From assembly GCF_015163655.1 (NCBI RefSeq), contig NZ_JADEUF010000011.1, positions 1 through 52,944 of the forward strand: DNA of 52,944 bases, given 5' to 3'. This document shows, in pieces, positions 37,011 to 48,013 of this stretch. A model generated the notes under the pieces. That model had not been told where the DNA came from. It ran no database searches and worked only from the letters and a program-made list of their open reading frames with translations. The stretch comes from Xenorhabdus griffiniae. Lineage in GTDB: Bacteria > Pseudomonadota > Gammaproteobacteria > Enterobacterales > Enterobacteriaceae. The position numbers were made by a program, and so were the translations under genes. Each line of letters begins with the position of its first letter. Positions within the stretch are counted from its first letter, which is position 1.

Positions 37011-37868
37011 TTACGGATTACGCTTGAAATTACTGAAATCAGGATGGCGTTTTTCGTTGAACGCATTGCGCCCTTCCTGCCCTTCTTCGGTCATGTAGAA
37101 CAGCATAGTGGCATTACCCGCCAATTCCTGTAAACCCGCCTGACCATCGCAATCTGCGTTCAATGCCGCTTTCAGGCAACGCAACGCCATTGGGCTGTTT
37201 TCCAGCATTTCACGACACCAGCGCACCGTCTCTTTTTCTAATTCGGCATAAGGTACAACGGTGTTCACCAGTCCCATATCCAGTGCCTCTTTAGCATTAT
37301 ATTGGCGGCACAGGAACCAGATCTCGCGCGCCTTTTTCTGTCCTACGATCCGCGCCATATACGATGCCCCCCAGCCACCATCAAAAGAACCGACTTTAGG
37401 ACCAGTTTGACCAAAAATGGCATTATCCGCCGCAATGGTCAAATCACACATCAAATGCAGGACATGCCCGCCGCCAATGGCATATCCCGCAACCATGGCA
37501 ACGACAGGTTTTGGACAGGTACGGATCTGCCGCTGAAAATCTAATACATTCAGATGATGTATTCCGCTGTCATCTTTATAACCACCATAATCGCCACGGA
37601 TTTTTTGGTCGCCTCCAGCACAAAACGCTTTTTCTCCCATTCCTGTCAGAATAATCGTTCCAATTGCTTCGTCATAACGGGCATCTGCCAACGCCTGAAT
37701 CATCTCTTTGACGGTCAGGGGGCGGAATGCATTACGCACTTGTGGGCGATTAATCGTAATTTTGGCAATGCCGTCAGTGGACTTGTGGTAGAGAATATCT
37801 TCAAACCCTTGGGAACAATCTTGCCACTCAATAGGGGCATATAATTTTTCTTCGCTTGGGTAATGCAT
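37011..37868 (-). CDS. menB: 1,4-Dihydroxy-2-naphthoyl-CoA synthase
   Basis: MenB closes the second ring of menaquinone from o-succinylbenzoyl-CoA. The 285-residue crotonase-fold protein has the oxyanion-hole segments [20 protein letters not shown] and [11 protein letters not shown], plus [13 protein letters not shown]. It is nearly identical to E. coli MenB and the same length. Spacing to menH is 12 bp and to menC 16 bp, so one operon. Confidence 0.97.
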   Translation of the reverse strand: MHYPSEEKLYAPIEWQDCSQGFEDILYHKSTDGIAKITINRPQVRNAFRPLTVKEMIQALADARYDEAIGTIILTGMGEKAFCAGGDQKIRGDYGGYKDDSGIHHLNVLDFQRQIRTCPKPVVAMVAGYAIGGGHVLHLMCDLTIAADNAIFGQTGPKVGSFDGGWGASYMARIVGQKKAREIWFLCRQYNAKEALDMGLVNTVVPYAELEKETVRWCREMLENSPMALRCLKAALNADCDGQAGLQELAGNATMLFYMTEEGQEGRNAFNEKRHPDFSNFKRNP

Positions 37869-37880
37869 TATTGTGTTTCC

Positions 37881-38651
37881 TTAACCAAAAAGTGATAAAA
37901 AACAGTTCACTGCGCTGGAAAAAGCCACAGGATTGCCATAATGAGCATTATGTCCAACTTGAGGAATGGTTGTTAATGGCAACCTATATTGCTGCGCTAT
38001 GCTCTGGAATTTACGATCATTTTCCCCACATAAGTAAGAGAAAGGAATAGATATTTGCTGTAAAGCAGGAACTAGCCAGGGTTGGTGGCCTAACGAGGTG
38101 TTTTCCAGCATATCTGCGATACGATCTCCTCTGTTTTGGCTGCGCAGATGAATAATTTGCTCACGTTGTGCTGTCGTTAAATCAGCAAATATCGGTTGTT
38201 GATACCAATCAGGCAAGACTGACGCCATTGGCTCCTGGCGAAAACGTTGTGCCCAATGCTGATCATTGCGCAATCGCACATCACGCTCCTGCTGGGAAAA
38301 CAGCCCCGGATTGCCTCCTTCCACTAGCAACCCGCGCAGGCCATTTTGTTTACCATAGAGCGCATGGTACATAGCTATTCGTCCACCCAGTGAATAACCA
38401 ATCAAACAGTAATCATTGATTGAATGCCCGATTAGGGTTGCCGTCAGCAATTCACTCATCTCGGCAAAACCGCCAGTCACATTCACATTGGCGGAATTAC
38501 CGTGTCCCGGTAAATCAACAACCAATGAAGGATATCGATCACAAGCATCCACGACTGGAAACCAATCGTCGCCGCTTCCCAATAATCCATGTAACCAGAC
38601 TAACCACGTCCCTTGGTTATCGGTATGAAATGCCTGACAGTTTAGTTTCAC
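37881..38651 (-). CDS. menH: SHCHC synthase MenH, alpha/beta hydrolase
   Basis: MenH eliminates pyruvate from SEPHCHC in menaquinone synthesis. The 256-residue alpha/beta hydrolase has the nucleophile elbow GYSLGGR, the oxyanion loop [11 protein letters not shown], and the catalytic His in [10 protein letters not shown]. The start is GTG at 38651, overlapping the menD stop as GTGA, which implies translational coupling. A longer frame with an in-frame ATG runs back into menD and is less likely. Confidence 0.92.
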   Translation of the reverse strand: MKLNCQAFHTDNQGTWLVWLHGLLGSGDDWFPVVDACDRYPSLVVDLPGHGNSANVNVTGGFAEMSELLTATLIGHSINDYCLIGYSLGGRIAMYHALYGKQNGLRGLLVEGGNPGLFSQQERDVRLRNDQHWAQRFRQEPMASVLPDWYQQPIFADLTTAQREQIIHLRSQNRGDRIADMLENTSLGHQPWLVPALQQISIPFSYLCGENDRKFQSIAQQYRLPLTTIPQVGHNAHYGNPVAFSSAVNCFLSLFG

Positions 38652-40321
38652 AGCGCCGCCACCTGTTCCAGTAACTCTTGCAGGCATATTGCCCCTGCAT
38701 TGCCTGAAACCTTTAACTCAATCAATGTCGTCTCCTTACGATCCCATACTTGTTGGGCACAACGTTTTAATTCCGGCCAATTTTGCGGTGCTGCATAGTT
38801 TAGGCCGAACATGGCAGCAACATGATCAAAATTGACATCTTGCGGCATACAGTAAAAACGCTGACGTTCTTCCTGTGGTGTTGGTAACAGCGAAAAAATC
38901 TGCCCGCCATTATTATTCACTATGATCAATAACATGGGAGCGGAAAGATGGCGTAATAAAGCCAGGCTATTCAGGTCATAAAGGGCTGAGATATCACCTA
39001 TAATCGTGAGTGTCGGTTTATTGGTTGCTCGCTGTACGCCTGCGGCAGTCGCGATCAAGCCGTCTATACCACTGGCACCTCGGTTACTGTAAACCGGATA
39101 ACCCACGGGAAGTTGCCCCAACGCATCAACCAAACGCACAACCAAGCTATTGCCAACAAACAATTGCCCTTGCTCTGGCAACAATTGGTGCAATTGATGC
39201 GCAACCGCGGCCTCGCTGAATTCTCCCGTCAACTTTGTTTCAACACACTTAAACGCGCTTTTTGACCATAAGTTCAATTCCTCTGCCCAAGGTGCTCGTG
39301 AATATGCGGGATGCTCCCGTAACCAATCAGTTACACTGCAAGTGAATTTGCGTCCTCGATGGTTTGCAGGATCAAGTCTGCCGGCAATGGGATCGACAAT
39401 CCAATACTGTTCAGGTTGGCACTTAGCCTGCCATTGCAACAATCGCTTGCCTGTCAAGCTCGCGCCAAATTGGATCACCAATTGCCCTTGCGCCAGAATC
39501 TCCTGAGTGCGGGAATGAGTCAGCCATAAGTCTGTACATGGCAAAGGCTGCCCCGTTTGGGATAACACGTCACCAATAAGCGGCCAGCCCATCTCTTTTG
39601 CCCATTGAGCAACATATTTGCCCTCTTCTGCACTCATCCTCCCTGCCAGTACAATTCCCCGTTTTTTCTGCCAGATATCCCAATCGACTGCCTTAAGGGT
39701 GGTATGCACTTCTGGCTCGGCCAACCACGGCTCATGCCCTTGCCACCACGTTCCCAATGTTTGCAACCAATCTTGATGCGCGGTCATTTCATTACCATAC
39801 AAAGGCTCCGCAAACGGGCAATTAATATGTAACGCACCGTGTTTCAGGTTTGACATTGCATTATCGATGGAAGAAACCAACCAGCTGGCAGGGATCTCTG
39901 TGGTTGGTCGTGGCAGGGCTAAAGTTTGCGCGGGATGAGAAGCAAAAATCCCTACCTGACGAATAGCTTGATTAGCACCGCAATCGATTAATTCAGGCGG
40001 CCTGTCCGCGGTGAGAAAGACCAATCGTTCTCCCGTCAAGCCCGCTTCAATTAAAGAAGGATACAAATTGGCAACTGCCGTTCCAGACGTCACAATAACC
40101 GCAATCGGTTCTTTGCCCGCTTTTGCCAATCCTAAGGCCAAATAGCCTAACCCGCGCTCATCAAAATGAGTATGACAAATCAACTTATGATTTTCTGCGG
40201 CAGCCAATGTCAATGATGTTGAACGAGAGCCGGGAGCAATGCAGACATGACGCAATCCGTGGCGAGTTAATGCTTCCAATAAAAGTTCCGCCCAGCGGCG
40301 GTTGAGTGCGCTGTTTGACAT
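38648..40321 (-). CDS. menD: SEPHCHC synthase MenD
   Basis: MenD is a thiamine-diphosphate enzyme joining 2-oxoglutarate to isochorismate. The 557-residue protein has the N-terminal [13 protein letters not shown] motif and catalytic Glu region ([13 protein letters not shown]). The C-terminal ThDP motif [15 protein letters not shown]...NNNGG is also present. The start at 40321 matches the family ([18 protein letters not shown]). It is the first gene of the operon. menF, which precedes it in E. coli, is absent; a MITE sits 55 bp upstream instead. Confidence 0.95.
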   Translation of the reverse strand: MSNSALNRRWAELLLEALTRHGLRHVCIAPGSRSTSLTLAAAENHKLICHTHFDERGLGYLALGLAKAGKEPIAVIVTSGTAVANLYPSLIEAGLTGERLVFLTADRPPELIDCGANQAIRQVGIFASHPAQTLALPRPTTEIPASWLVSSIDNAMSNLKHGALHINCPFAEPLYGNEMTAHQDWLQTLGTWWQGHEPWLAEPEVHTTLKAVDWDIWQKKRGIVLAGRMSAEEGKYVAQWAKEMGWPLIGDVLSQTGQPLPCTDLWLTHSRTQEILAQGQLVIQFGASLTGKRLLQWQAKCQPEQYWIVDPIAGRLDPANHRGRKFTCSVTDWLREHPAYSRAPWAEELNLWSKSAFKCVETKLTGEFSEAAVAHQLHQLLPEQGQLFVGNSLVVRLVDALGQLPVGYPVYSNRGASGIDGLIATAAGVQRATNKPTLTIIGDISALYDLNSLALLRHLSAPMLLIIVNNNGGQIFSLLPTPQEERQRFYCMPQDVNFDHVAAMFGLNYAAPQNWPELKRCAQQVWDRKETTLIELKVSGNAGAICLQELLEQVAAL

Positions 40322-40375
40322 ATAAGCCCAAAAAATTCTTTCAAAAATGATGCCAAAGAATAATAAATAATTATA

Positions 40376-40480
40376 TATACGCATTAAACTTCAAGTTGCA
40401 ATTTACAACACAATATGAAACGTGATTTCTCCCCGCGAAGTGGGGAGAAATCACTCGCATCTTGAAGTTAGATTGGTATA
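40376..40480 (+). repeat. 105-bp MITE, copy 7
   Basis: Complete copy from TATACGCATTAAACTTCAAG to GTTAGATTGGTATA with central hairpin CCCCGC-GAA-GTGGGG. It lies directly upstream of menD, where menF is found in E. coli. Confidence 0.9.
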
Positions 40481-41400
40481 AGACGTTCTTGATCTTAATT
40501 GCGGATAAAAACGATTTCCTTATCTTAGTTCAAGGAATTATCATTTAAATAGCGTTTCAAAATGATAGGAGTATTCCTTACCCCGCGCGGCACGGGGTAA
40601 AGAACGCCAACATCTAATACTTTCAGTATTATGAAAACCTATTTAATTGGCGATATTTCAGCTACAAATGAGAAATATAAAATCCATTGATAACAAAACT
40701 GGAAAATAATTAGTGATTAAGCTAATACCTTTTCAGATAAATCTGAATATGATCATCTCACGTTATCTGCAAACGATAGTAATATCCATAAAATTACTCA
40801 TGTAAATTACCAACACAATATTGTTTAAACTTCACACAAAAAAGAGAATAATCGAATACCAATTTCGCTAATATTTTCGGTTTGTGGATTAAAAATAGTA
40901 TTTAATTTTGAAATATCGTCATATTACGTTCAATAAACCACATATTTATACTAAAAAAATAAACCAACCTCATTTCAACCAATTTATTTCAAATAAAAGA
41001 CTCAACAATCAATAGTATTAACTTCTCGGCAATAAAAAATATTTTCATTCAGTCTAAGTTTTTTTCATTGAAATCAATCCTAATATTACCCTTTACCTCT
41101 AAAAGTATTTTTACGACAGAAAATTACTCATTCAACCAATTGATTTAAAACCAATAACAATAATTTCAAAACATAAATATCACTATTTCATATTATTTTA
41201 TATAGACATGATATCAATGCAAAATCAAATAACTGCAATTATTTCACGAAATTTTCCCATTGATATAAATTCACACAGTAAGTATTATTCTGCCTCTTCA
41301 AAAATGAAGAATGTAAAAATTCATCTTAATCTAAATTAAATTCAATTCCGTCTGGTCCTGCTATTTGTAAAACCAATATGCAGTATAAAAAGGGGATAGC
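40481..41400. other. Long AT-rich region upstream of pgaA
   Basis: About 920 bp with no gene I can support. It contains a GC-rich hairpin (TTACCCCG/CGGGGTAA, 40578-40600) and a 19-bp sequence shared with 32345-32363, flanked by facing TATCATTT/AAAATGATA. The remainder is very AT-rich and likely curved. It probably holds the pga promoter and is a plausible target for H-NS-like silencing and post-transcriptional control; the last bases before pgaA contain GGGGA at the ribosome binding site, a CsrA-type core. Confidence 0.5.
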
Positions 41401-43884
41401 GTGTCATATCTTTATTTCCGTCCGATGGGCTTTCATAGATATCGGTATAAGTTGTTATCGTTATTTATATCACTAAGCTGTTTAATAACAACGGAATCCG
41501 CTCAGGCAGATTACGATGCATTAATTCAACAAGCCAGAAAGGGGAATACCCGCCCCATGCTCGAATACATTCGTCAGGAAGAAAGACGACATCATCTCTC
41601 TTCCTCACAAATTGCTGATTGGTTACAAGTTGCAAGTTGGGCTGGACATGATGATGAAGTGATTTCTCTCTGGCAACGCTATCGCTCAATGGTTATACCT
41701 GCCAGAGGGATCGCGGCTATTGCCCGCGCCTATCGCAACCAACGCCAATGGTCACAAGCAATCCAGATGTGGCGAACAGCCCTGACCTTGGACAAACAGA
41801 GCCGCGATATCAAAGCTGGCCTTATCATGACGCTCGCCGATGCCAAACAAGACGCAGAAGCCCGTCGTTTGGCAAAAGAGTTATTGGCGCATCAACCCGA
41901 CGCTGCTAATTACCGTTTGCTGGCCTATGTTGACCAAGCTGCCGGCCGGACATGGGATGCCATGCAAATGCTTTCTATCGCGTATAAACGGTTTCCCGAC
42001 AATAAAGAAGTCACCCAAGACTATCTGTTCAGCCTAAAAAACCATCGGATCAGTGATCCTGCATGGCGTTTAGGACAACGACACGCCACACAATTAACCA
42101 CGACGCAACTGCGCAGGCTGGAAGCTGACGCCGCAGCAGAATTGGTTCGCTTGTCAATGATCCCTAACCGTAGTGAAACAGAGCGCTTTGACATTGCTGA
42201 CCGGGCACTTGCACACTATGAGCATATGCTTAATCAATGGCATAACCTACCCGATGCACAGCAAGACTACCACCAGGCGCGCATTGATCGGCTTGGTGCC
42301 CTTCTTTCCCGCTATCGGATGCAGGAAGTCATTGATGAATATCTAATCTTGCAAAAACAAGGGCTACCTATCCCAGAATATGCGCAGAAATGGGCGGCAG
42401 CAGCTTACCTGAATCTGCGCCAGCCAGAAAAAGCACGAAATATTTTGCACGCTTTGAATTACCCTGATGAAAATATCTCGCCGTCAGGGAAAATATCATC
42501 GCCCAATATTCCCCTTGAAGATGATATCGTCCTTTTTTATGCGAATGTGGAAAGTGAGCATCTGGATGCAGCTCAACAGCTTGCCACCGATCTCAAACAG
42601 CGCAATCCTTATATGCTTAATGTCTTTGGCTCTCCCATCCGCGTTCCGAATGATGACTGGCTACAAGGGCAACAGTTTTTAGCAGAGTCTGCACAATTAC
42701 GTGAAGACCTTCCTGAAGCAGAAAAACGCTTCACCCATTTAGCACGCACAGCGCCTGGCAACCAGAAATTGCGGGTTGATCTGGCGGCTATCTGGCTGGA
42801 TCGTGGTTGGCCACGCCGTGCTGAAAGTGAATTAAAGCAAATTGAAGGACTCGATCACCGTAATCTGGCATTGGAAATCCAGCAAGGCTATACCGCCCTT
42901 GCCTTACAAGAATGGCAACAGATGGATTTGCTGGCCGATGATGTTATTACCCGCGCACCAGAAGATATGCTCGCTAAACGCCTTAACCGTCTGCGCAATG
43001 TGCATCATATGTCAGAACTGCAAATTAAGGTCAATCAAGGCATTAATTCAGATAATCCAGAAAGTGGTAAACACAGTTCAGATATTGACGCCATACTTTA
43101 TAGCCCTCCCTTTGAGGATAATTGGCGCTTATTTGCCGGTGGTGCTTACAATCGCAGCCAATTTTCAGAAGGCAGGGGGTTGAACCGTGATTTACGCGGC
43201 GGTGTAGAGTGGCGTTCGCGGGATCTTTGGCTGGAAAGTGAAGTTTCTGCGCGTCATTATCGTCATGGCAGCAAAGTGGGACTACGGATCGCAGCCTGGT
43301 ATGACTTCAATGATCAATGGCGACTGGGTGGCTCCGCAGAACGTCTTGCCCGTAATACCCCCCTGCGTGCGTTGAGCAATAATATTCACGCCAATAGTGG
43401 ACAAATTTATGCTCGCTGGAGAGACAGCGAACGCAGCCAATGGAGCGCTCGCTTTGCTCCTGCATTCTTTTCAGATGGCAACCATCGCTTTGAATATGGC
43501 ATTGATGGCCTTCAACGCCTATATACCGCCCCTTACCTGAAACTTGATGGGCAGTTGGAACTGAGTACAACTCACAATACTCGGCAAAATACCCCCTATT
43601 TCAATCCCAAAAGTGACTTTACCTTCCTGCCTGAACTGGAAGCAGACCACACCATATATCGGCACTATCAAACTGTCTGGAGCCAGCAAGTTGTGGCTGG
43701 TATTGGGCAATATTGGCAGCAAGGGTACGGCGGTGGCCTGATCACAAGGATTGGATATGGTCAACGTATTAAATGGAATGATGTTATTGACGCAGGGGTA
43801 AGGCTCACGTTGGATAAACGTCCTTATGACGGTAAACGCGAAAGTAATTTGCAAGCGGCTTTTGATTTAATCTATCGGTTCTAA
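41401..43884 (+). CDS. pgaA: Poly-beta-1,6-GlcNAc export porin PgaA (HmsH)
   Basis: PgaA is the outer-membrane exporter of poly-N-acetylglucosamine. The 827-residue protein has a signal peptide ending SAQA before DYDALI, a long helical TPR superhelix (about 40-530), and a C-terminal beta-barrel of about 280 residues ending in Phe (QAAFDLIYRF). The start is GTG with AGGGGA upstream; an ATG eight codons later is an alternative. It opens pgaABCD, with pgaB 10 bp downstream. CsrA and c-di-GMP control this operon in E. coli; direct evidence here is limited to one GGA at the ribosome binding site. Confidence 0.93.
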   Translation: MSYLYFRPMGFHRYRYKLLSLFISLSCLITTESAQADYDALIQQARKGNTRPMLEYIRQEERRHHLSSSQIADWLQVASWAGHDDEVISLWQRYRSMVIPARGIAAIARAYRNQRQWSQAIQMWRTALTLDKQSRDIKAGLIMTLADAKQDAEARRLAKELLAHQPDAANYRLLAYVDQAAGRTWDAMQMLSIAYKRFPDNKEVTQDYLFSLKNHRISDPAWRLGQRHATQLTTTQLRRLEADAAAELVRLSMIPNRSETERFDIADRALAHYEHMLNQWHNLPDAQQDYHQARIDRLGALLSRYRMQEVIDEYLILQKQGLPIPEYAQKWAAAAYLNLRQPEKARNILHALNYPDENISPSGKISSPNIPLEDDIVLFYANVESEHLDAAQQLATDLKQRNPYMLNVFGSPIRVPNDDWLQGQQFLAESAQLREDLPEAEKRFTHLARTAPGNQKLRVDLAAIWLDRGWPRRAESELKQIEGLDHRNLALEIQQGYTALALQEWQQMDLLADDVITRAPEDMLAKRLNRLRNVHHMSELQIKVNQGINSDNPESGKHSSDIDAILYSPPFEDNWRLFAGGAYNRSQFSEGRGLNRDLRGGVEWRSRDLWLESEVSARHYRHGSKVGLRIAAWYDFNDQWRLGGSAERLARNTPLRALSNNIHANSGQIYARWRDSERSQWSARFAPAFFSDGNHRFEYGIDGLQRLYTAPYLKLDGQLELSTTHNTRQNTPYFNPKSDFTFLPELEADHTIYRHYQTVWSQQVVAGIGQYWQQGYGGGLITRIGYGQRIKWNDVIDAGVRLTLDKRPYDGKRESNLQAAFDLIYRF

Positions 43885-43894
43885 AGGATTTTTT

Positions 43895-45931
43895 ATGACA
43901 TACAATGTTTTTCGTCATTGGTTGATGATATCGGCACTACTGGTTAGCCTGTTGATTCCCCAGCTTGGCATACTGGCATATGCAGAAAAACCTGATTTCG
44001 TTCCACCAGCCCAACGGCCGCTTCCTATGAATGAACGCCCCTGGCCTAAAAATGGCTTTGTCGTTCTGGCTTACCATGATGTTGAAGATGATGGTGCAGA
44101 TCAGCGTTTTATGTCAGTCCGTACCAGCGCATTGAACGATCAGTTTGCCTGGCTGCGGGAAAATGGCTACCAGCCGATTACAGTCGACCAAATTCTCATA
44201 GCTAATCAGGGCGGTACGCCATTGCCGCCCAAGGCGGTACTGCTGACTTTCGACGATGGTTATAGCAGTTTCTACCATCGCGTCTTTCCGCTGCTGAAAG
44301 CCTATAACTGGCCAGCCATTCTGGCACCTGTTGGGATCTGGGTTGATGCGCCTGCCGAAAAACCCGTTGATTTTGGTGGGTTGATGGTAGCGCGGGAGCG
44401 GTTCACTACCTGGGAACAGGTGGCTGAGATGTCTCGTTCTGGTTTAGTGGAAATAGGCTCCCATACTTATCAGCATCATTACGGCGCCATCGCTAATCCA
44501 CAAGGCAATACTGAGCCGGCCGCAGCCATTCGCATTTACGATCCGAAAACCAGAAAATATGAAAGTGAGCAGGCGTTTCGTCAGCGGATGGAAAAGGATA
44601 TCGCCACGATCACTCAAAGAATTATCGCAGCCACAGGCAAGCAGCCACGAGTCTGGATTTGGCCTTATGGCATTGATAACGGTGTTACACTGGAAATAGC
44701 CAAACGCTACGGCTACAAAATGGCATTGACTCTGGATAATGGGCTGGCAAACGTCAACAATCTTGATAATGTTCCACGGATTTTGCTTACACATAACCCT
44801 TCTCTGAAAGAATTCGCCGAGCAGGTCATTCAGGTACAGAATAAACCGTTCTTACGGATTGCTCATATTGATCTGGACTACGTTTATGATCCAGATCCCG
44901 CTCAGCAAGCCGATAATCTCGATAAACTGGTCCAGCGCGTTGCCGATCTGCGCGTCAATACCGTTTTCCTGCAAGCCTTTGCTGATCCCAAAGGCGATGG
45001 CAATGTACGTGAACTCTACTTTCCTAATCGCTGGCTACCAATGCGAGCTGATCTCTTTAACCGTGTCGCCTGGCAATTGCATAGCCGCCTGAACATTGAA
45101 GTTTATGCGTGGATGCCTGTTTTGGCCTTTGAACTGGAGTCTTCCCTCCCGCGGGTGATGAGCTATGACACAAGCCATAACAGGCTGTTTGTCAACCCGA
45201 CACAATATCGTCGTTTATCGCCTTATAACCCAGAAAACCGCCGAAGGATCAAAGAGATTTATCAGGATTTGGCCTCTCATGCTATTTTTCAGGGTATCTT
45301 GTACCACGATGATGCCGTCATGTCTGATTTTGAAGATGCTGGCGCAGATGCCATCAACGCTTATCAGGCCGCAGGTTTATCTGCTTCCATTACAGAAATT
45401 CGGCAAGATCCGGAACAATTTGCTCGTTGGACACGTTTTAAAAGCCAATACCTGATTGATTTCACTCATGAATTAACCAGAGAACTTAAGTCAATACGGG
45501 GTTATCAGATCAAAACGGCACGCAATATTTTTGCCCTGCCCATTCTGGAACCGGACAGCGAAGAGTGGTTTGCCCAAAATCTGGATGATTTCCTCGCTCA
45601 TTACGATTGGGTTGCGCCAATGGCAATGCCATTGATGGAAAATGTGCCACTAGCAAAAAGCAATCAGTGGTTATCCCGATTGGTGAAAATCATTGCTCAA
45701 CGTCCACAAGCACTGGACAAAACTGTTTTTGAATTGCAATCCGTAGATTGGCGCAAGCCACTGGATAAAAGAGCAATTTCAGGGCACCAATTAGCAGAAT
45801 GGATGCGCCAATTGCAGCTCAATGGCGCACAGAGCTTCGGTTACTACCCTGATGACTTTCTCAACAATCAACCAGAAATGAATGAGATCCGCCCTGTTCT
45901 TTCTCCTGAATGGTATCCACTTAATGATTGA
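43895..45931 (+). CDS. pgaB: Poly-beta-1,6-GlcNAc N-deacetylase PgaB (HmsF)
   Basis: PgaB removes some acetyl groups from the polymer in the periplasm, which is needed for export. The 678-residue protein has an N-terminal CE4 deacetylase domain with [11 protein letters not shown], the metal Asp pair in LLTFDDGY, and SHTYQHHYG. The C-terminal glycoside-hydrolase-like domain ([34 protein letters not shown]) binds or cuts the polymer. E. coli PgaB is a lipoprotein, but the signal here ([12 protein letters not shown]) has no lipobox cysteine. It overlaps pgaC by 8 bases. Confidence 0.94.
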   Translation: MTYNVFRHWLMISALLVSLLIPQLGILAYAEKPDFVPPAQRPLPMNERPWPKNGFVVLAYHDVEDDGADQRFMSVRTSALNDQFAWLRENGYQPITVDQILIANQGGTPLPPKAVLLTFDDGYSSFYHRVFPLLKAYNWPAILAPVGIWVDAPAEKPVDFGGLMVARERFTTWEQVAEMSRSGLVEIGSHTYQHHYGAIANPQGNTEPAAAIRIYDPKTRKYESEQAFRQRMEKDIATITQRIIAATGKQPRVWIWPYGIDNGVTLEIAKRYGYKMALTLDNGLANVNNLDNVPRILLTHNPSLKEFAEQVIQVQNKPFLRIAHIDLDYVYDPDPAQQADNLDKLVQRVADLRVNTVFLQAFADPKGDGNVRELYFPNRWLPMRADLFNRVAWQLHSRLNIEVYAWMPVLAFELESSLPRVMSYDTSHNRLFVNPTQYRRLSPYNPENRRRIKEIYQDLASHAIFQGILYHDDAVMSDFEDAGADAINAYQAAGLSASITEIRQDPEQFARWTRFKSQYLIDFTHELTRELKSIRGYQIKTARNIFALPILEPDSEEWFAQNLDDFLAHYDWVAPMAMPLMENVPLAKSNQWLSRLVKIIAQRPQALDKTVFELQSVDWRKPLDKRAISGHQLAEWMRQLQLNGAQSFGYYPDDFLNNQPEMNEIRPVLSPEWYPLND

Positions 45932-47255
45932 TCGTATTATTGCTTTTGCAGTGCTCTGCCTGGTATTGAGCATCCCTCTCGGTATCGCTATCACCTTTAC
46001 CGGGGAAGTCATGCTGAACTTTGTCTTCTTCTGGCCTTTGTTCATGTCAGCCATCTGGATCTCAGGAGGGATCTATTTCTGGCTCTATCGGGAAAGGCAT
46101 TGGAAAATCGTTGATGAAGAAGCCCCGCATCTTGCAGGTGATCCTCTGATTTCAATTTTGATCCCTTGCTACAACGAAGGGCCAAATGTTCGCGAGACAC
46201 TGCTGGCCGCCTTGAACCAGCGCTATCCCAATATTGAAGTGATCGCTATCAATGATGGTTCAACTGACAGCACCGCAGATGAACTCAATGCGATGGCAAA
46301 ACAACATCAAGCCCTAAGAGTGATACACCTGAAACAGAATCAAGGCAAAGCGACTGCACTTCAAGCGGGGGCGGCGGCCGCGAGAAGTGATTATCTGGTT
46401 TGCATTGATGGCGATGCCTTATTAGATCGCGATGCCGCTGTTTGGCTGGTCAAGCCCATGATTGATCATCCTCGTGTTGGTGCTGTTACAGGCAATCCCC
46501 GCGTTCGGACACGATCCACTTTAGTGGGACGCATTCAGGTTGGGGAGTTTTCTTCCATCATTGGCCTAATCAAGCGTACCCAACGGGTTTATGGTCAAGT
46601 TTTTACTGTTTCAGGGGTTGTTGCAGCCTTTAATCGTCGTGCTCTGGCCGACGTGGGGTATTGGAGCAATGACATGATCACCGAAGATATTGATGTGAGT
46701 TGGAAACTTCAATTACACCATTGGTCCATTTTTTTCGAACCCCGTGCCATCTGCTGGATCTTAATGCCTGAAACCCTACGGGGATTATGGAAGCAACGGT
46801 TACGCTGGGCACAGGGTGGAGCCGAAGTTTTCCTGAAAAACCTGCGTCAATTGTGGTCATGGCGATATCGCCGCATGTGGGGATTATTTGCTGAATTCTG
46901 CTGCTCCGTTATCTGGTCATTTACATTTGCCTTTTCCATCATTTTATTTTTACTTGGCATGTTCATCACATTACCAGAAAACATTCGCGTTTATACGCTA
47001 TTTCCGCCTGGATATACGGGGTTGGTTCTGGCAGCTACCTGCCTGATCCAGTTTACCGTCAGTTTAGTGATTGAACGGCGCTATGAAAAACACGTTGCTT
47101 CATCGCTGTTCTGGGTGATTTGGTATCCGATGGTTTATTGGATGCTAAACCTATTTACGACTCTGGTATCTTTTCCCAAAGTGATGCTTAAAGTACACAG
47201 AAAACGCGCTCGCTGGGAAAGCCCTGACCGGGGAATAGAGAGAATCGAATCATGA
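45924..47255 (+). CDS. pgaC: Poly-beta-1,6-GlcNAc synthase PgaC (HmsR)
   Basis: PgaC is the processive GT2 glycosyltransferase that makes the polymer from UDP-GlcNAc at the inner membrane. The 443-residue protein has two N-terminal helices, the GT2 motifs ([31 protein letters not shown]), the QRLRWAQGG processivity signature, and C-terminal helices. The frame opens at 45882 inside pgaB, but the ATG at 45924 gives the E. coli-like start (MIDRIIAF). PgaC with PgaD is activated by c-di-GMP in E. coli. It overlaps pgaD by 4 bases (ATGA). Confidence 0.95.
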   Translation: MIDRIIAFAVLCLVLSIPLGIAITFTGEVMLNFVFFWPLFMSAIWISGGIYFWLYRERHWKIVDEEAPHLAGDPLISILIPCYNEGPNVRETLLAALNQRYPNIEVIAINDGSTDSTADELNAMAKQHQALRVIHLKQNQGKATALQAGAAAARSDYLVCIDGDALLDRDAAVWLVKPMIDHPRVGAVTGNPRVRTRSTLVGRIQVGEFSSIIGLIKRTQRVYGQVFTVSGVVAAFNRRALADVGYWSNDMITEDIDVSWKLQLHHWSIFFEPRAICWILMPETLRGLWKQRLRWAQGGAEVFLKNLRQLWSWRYRRMWGLFAEFCCSVIWSFTFAFSIILFLLGMFITLPENIRVYTLFPPGYTGLVLAATCLIQFTVSLVIERRYEKHVASSLFWVIWYPMVYWMLNLFTTLVSFPKVMLKVHRKRARWESPDRGIERIES

Positions 47256-47683
47256 AAGAACCATTGATTTTTACCGAACAAAGGTTATGGCCACGTTTAA
47301 TTGATATTCTGTTGACCGTTCTTGCTTGGGTAGGGTTTATCTATTTATTCATGGTGGGATTATTTTACACCTCCCATAATGGTCCCAGGCCTTTTACAGC
47401 GACAGTATTTACTTCAGAATTGGGAACTATCACCCTTTATATTGGCATTGCCATATTTAATGCATTTTTGCTCATTGGCTGGGCGAAATACAACCAACGT
47501 CGATTTAGGATCGAACGTCGCCGTCACCGACCTGCGTTAACTCACACTGAGGTGGCGCAGAGTTTTACTTTGGAACAAAAATTGTTTGATACCTTAAGGC
47601 AAAGCAAAGTTTCCAGTATCACTTATGACAATCATGGACATATAATAGGAATCGATGAAGATGTATCAATATATACGCATTAA
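47252..47683 (+). CDS. pgaD: PNAG synthesis regulatory subunit PgaD (HmsS)
   Basis: PgaD is a small inner-membrane partner of PgaC; together they form the c-di-GMP receptor that stabilises the synthase in E. coli. The 143-residue protein has two transmembrane helices (about 17-38 and 68-87) and a cytoplasmic tail starting [11 protein letters not shown]. Sequence identity to E. coli PgaD is low, but size, helices and place in the operon fit. The last three residues (YTH) and the stop come from MITE copy 8, which has replaced the original end. Confidence 0.88.
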   Translation: MKEPLIFTEQRLWPRLIDILLTVLAWVGFIYLFMVGLFYTSHNGPRPFTATVFTSELGTITLYIGIAIFNAFLLIGWAKYNQRRFRIERRRHRPALTHTEVAQSFTLEQKLFDTLRQSKVSSITYDNHGHIIGIDEDVSIYTH

Positions 47684-47776
47684 ACTTCAAGTTGCAATTT
47701 ACGACACGCTATGAAACCTGATTTCTTCCCGCTTCGCGGGGAGAAATCACACGCATCTTGAAGTTAGATTGGTATA
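47672..47776 (+). repeat. 105-bp MITE, copy 8
   Basis: Complete copy from TATACGCATTAAACTTCAAG to GTTAGATTGGTATA. Its first 12 bases encode the last codons and stop of pgaD. Confidence 0.9.
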
Positions 47777-47866
47777 GAAATAATCTTTATTCACTAAAAA
47801 TGAAATTATACCTTAAAGGTATCAATTAGATTGCTAATAATCTTATTTGGCAAGTAATAACTGTAC

Positions 47867-47912
47867 AACCTATCTCATTCAGTTTCATTTCTTTAATGAG
47901 ATAGGTTTTGGT
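47867..47912 (+). terminator. Terminator after pgaABCD
   Basis: Perfect 13-bp arms (AACCTATCTCATT and its complement) enclose a 15-nt loop and are followed by TTGGTT. The T-run is short. Confidence 0.6.
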
Positions 47913-48013
47913 TAAAGAACAGATTTTATCAATAACTTTAACACGATCATTCAAACAACCATTGACAATATGAAAAACAAATACTGGATGAAAAATATAT
48001 ACTGGAACCCGAT

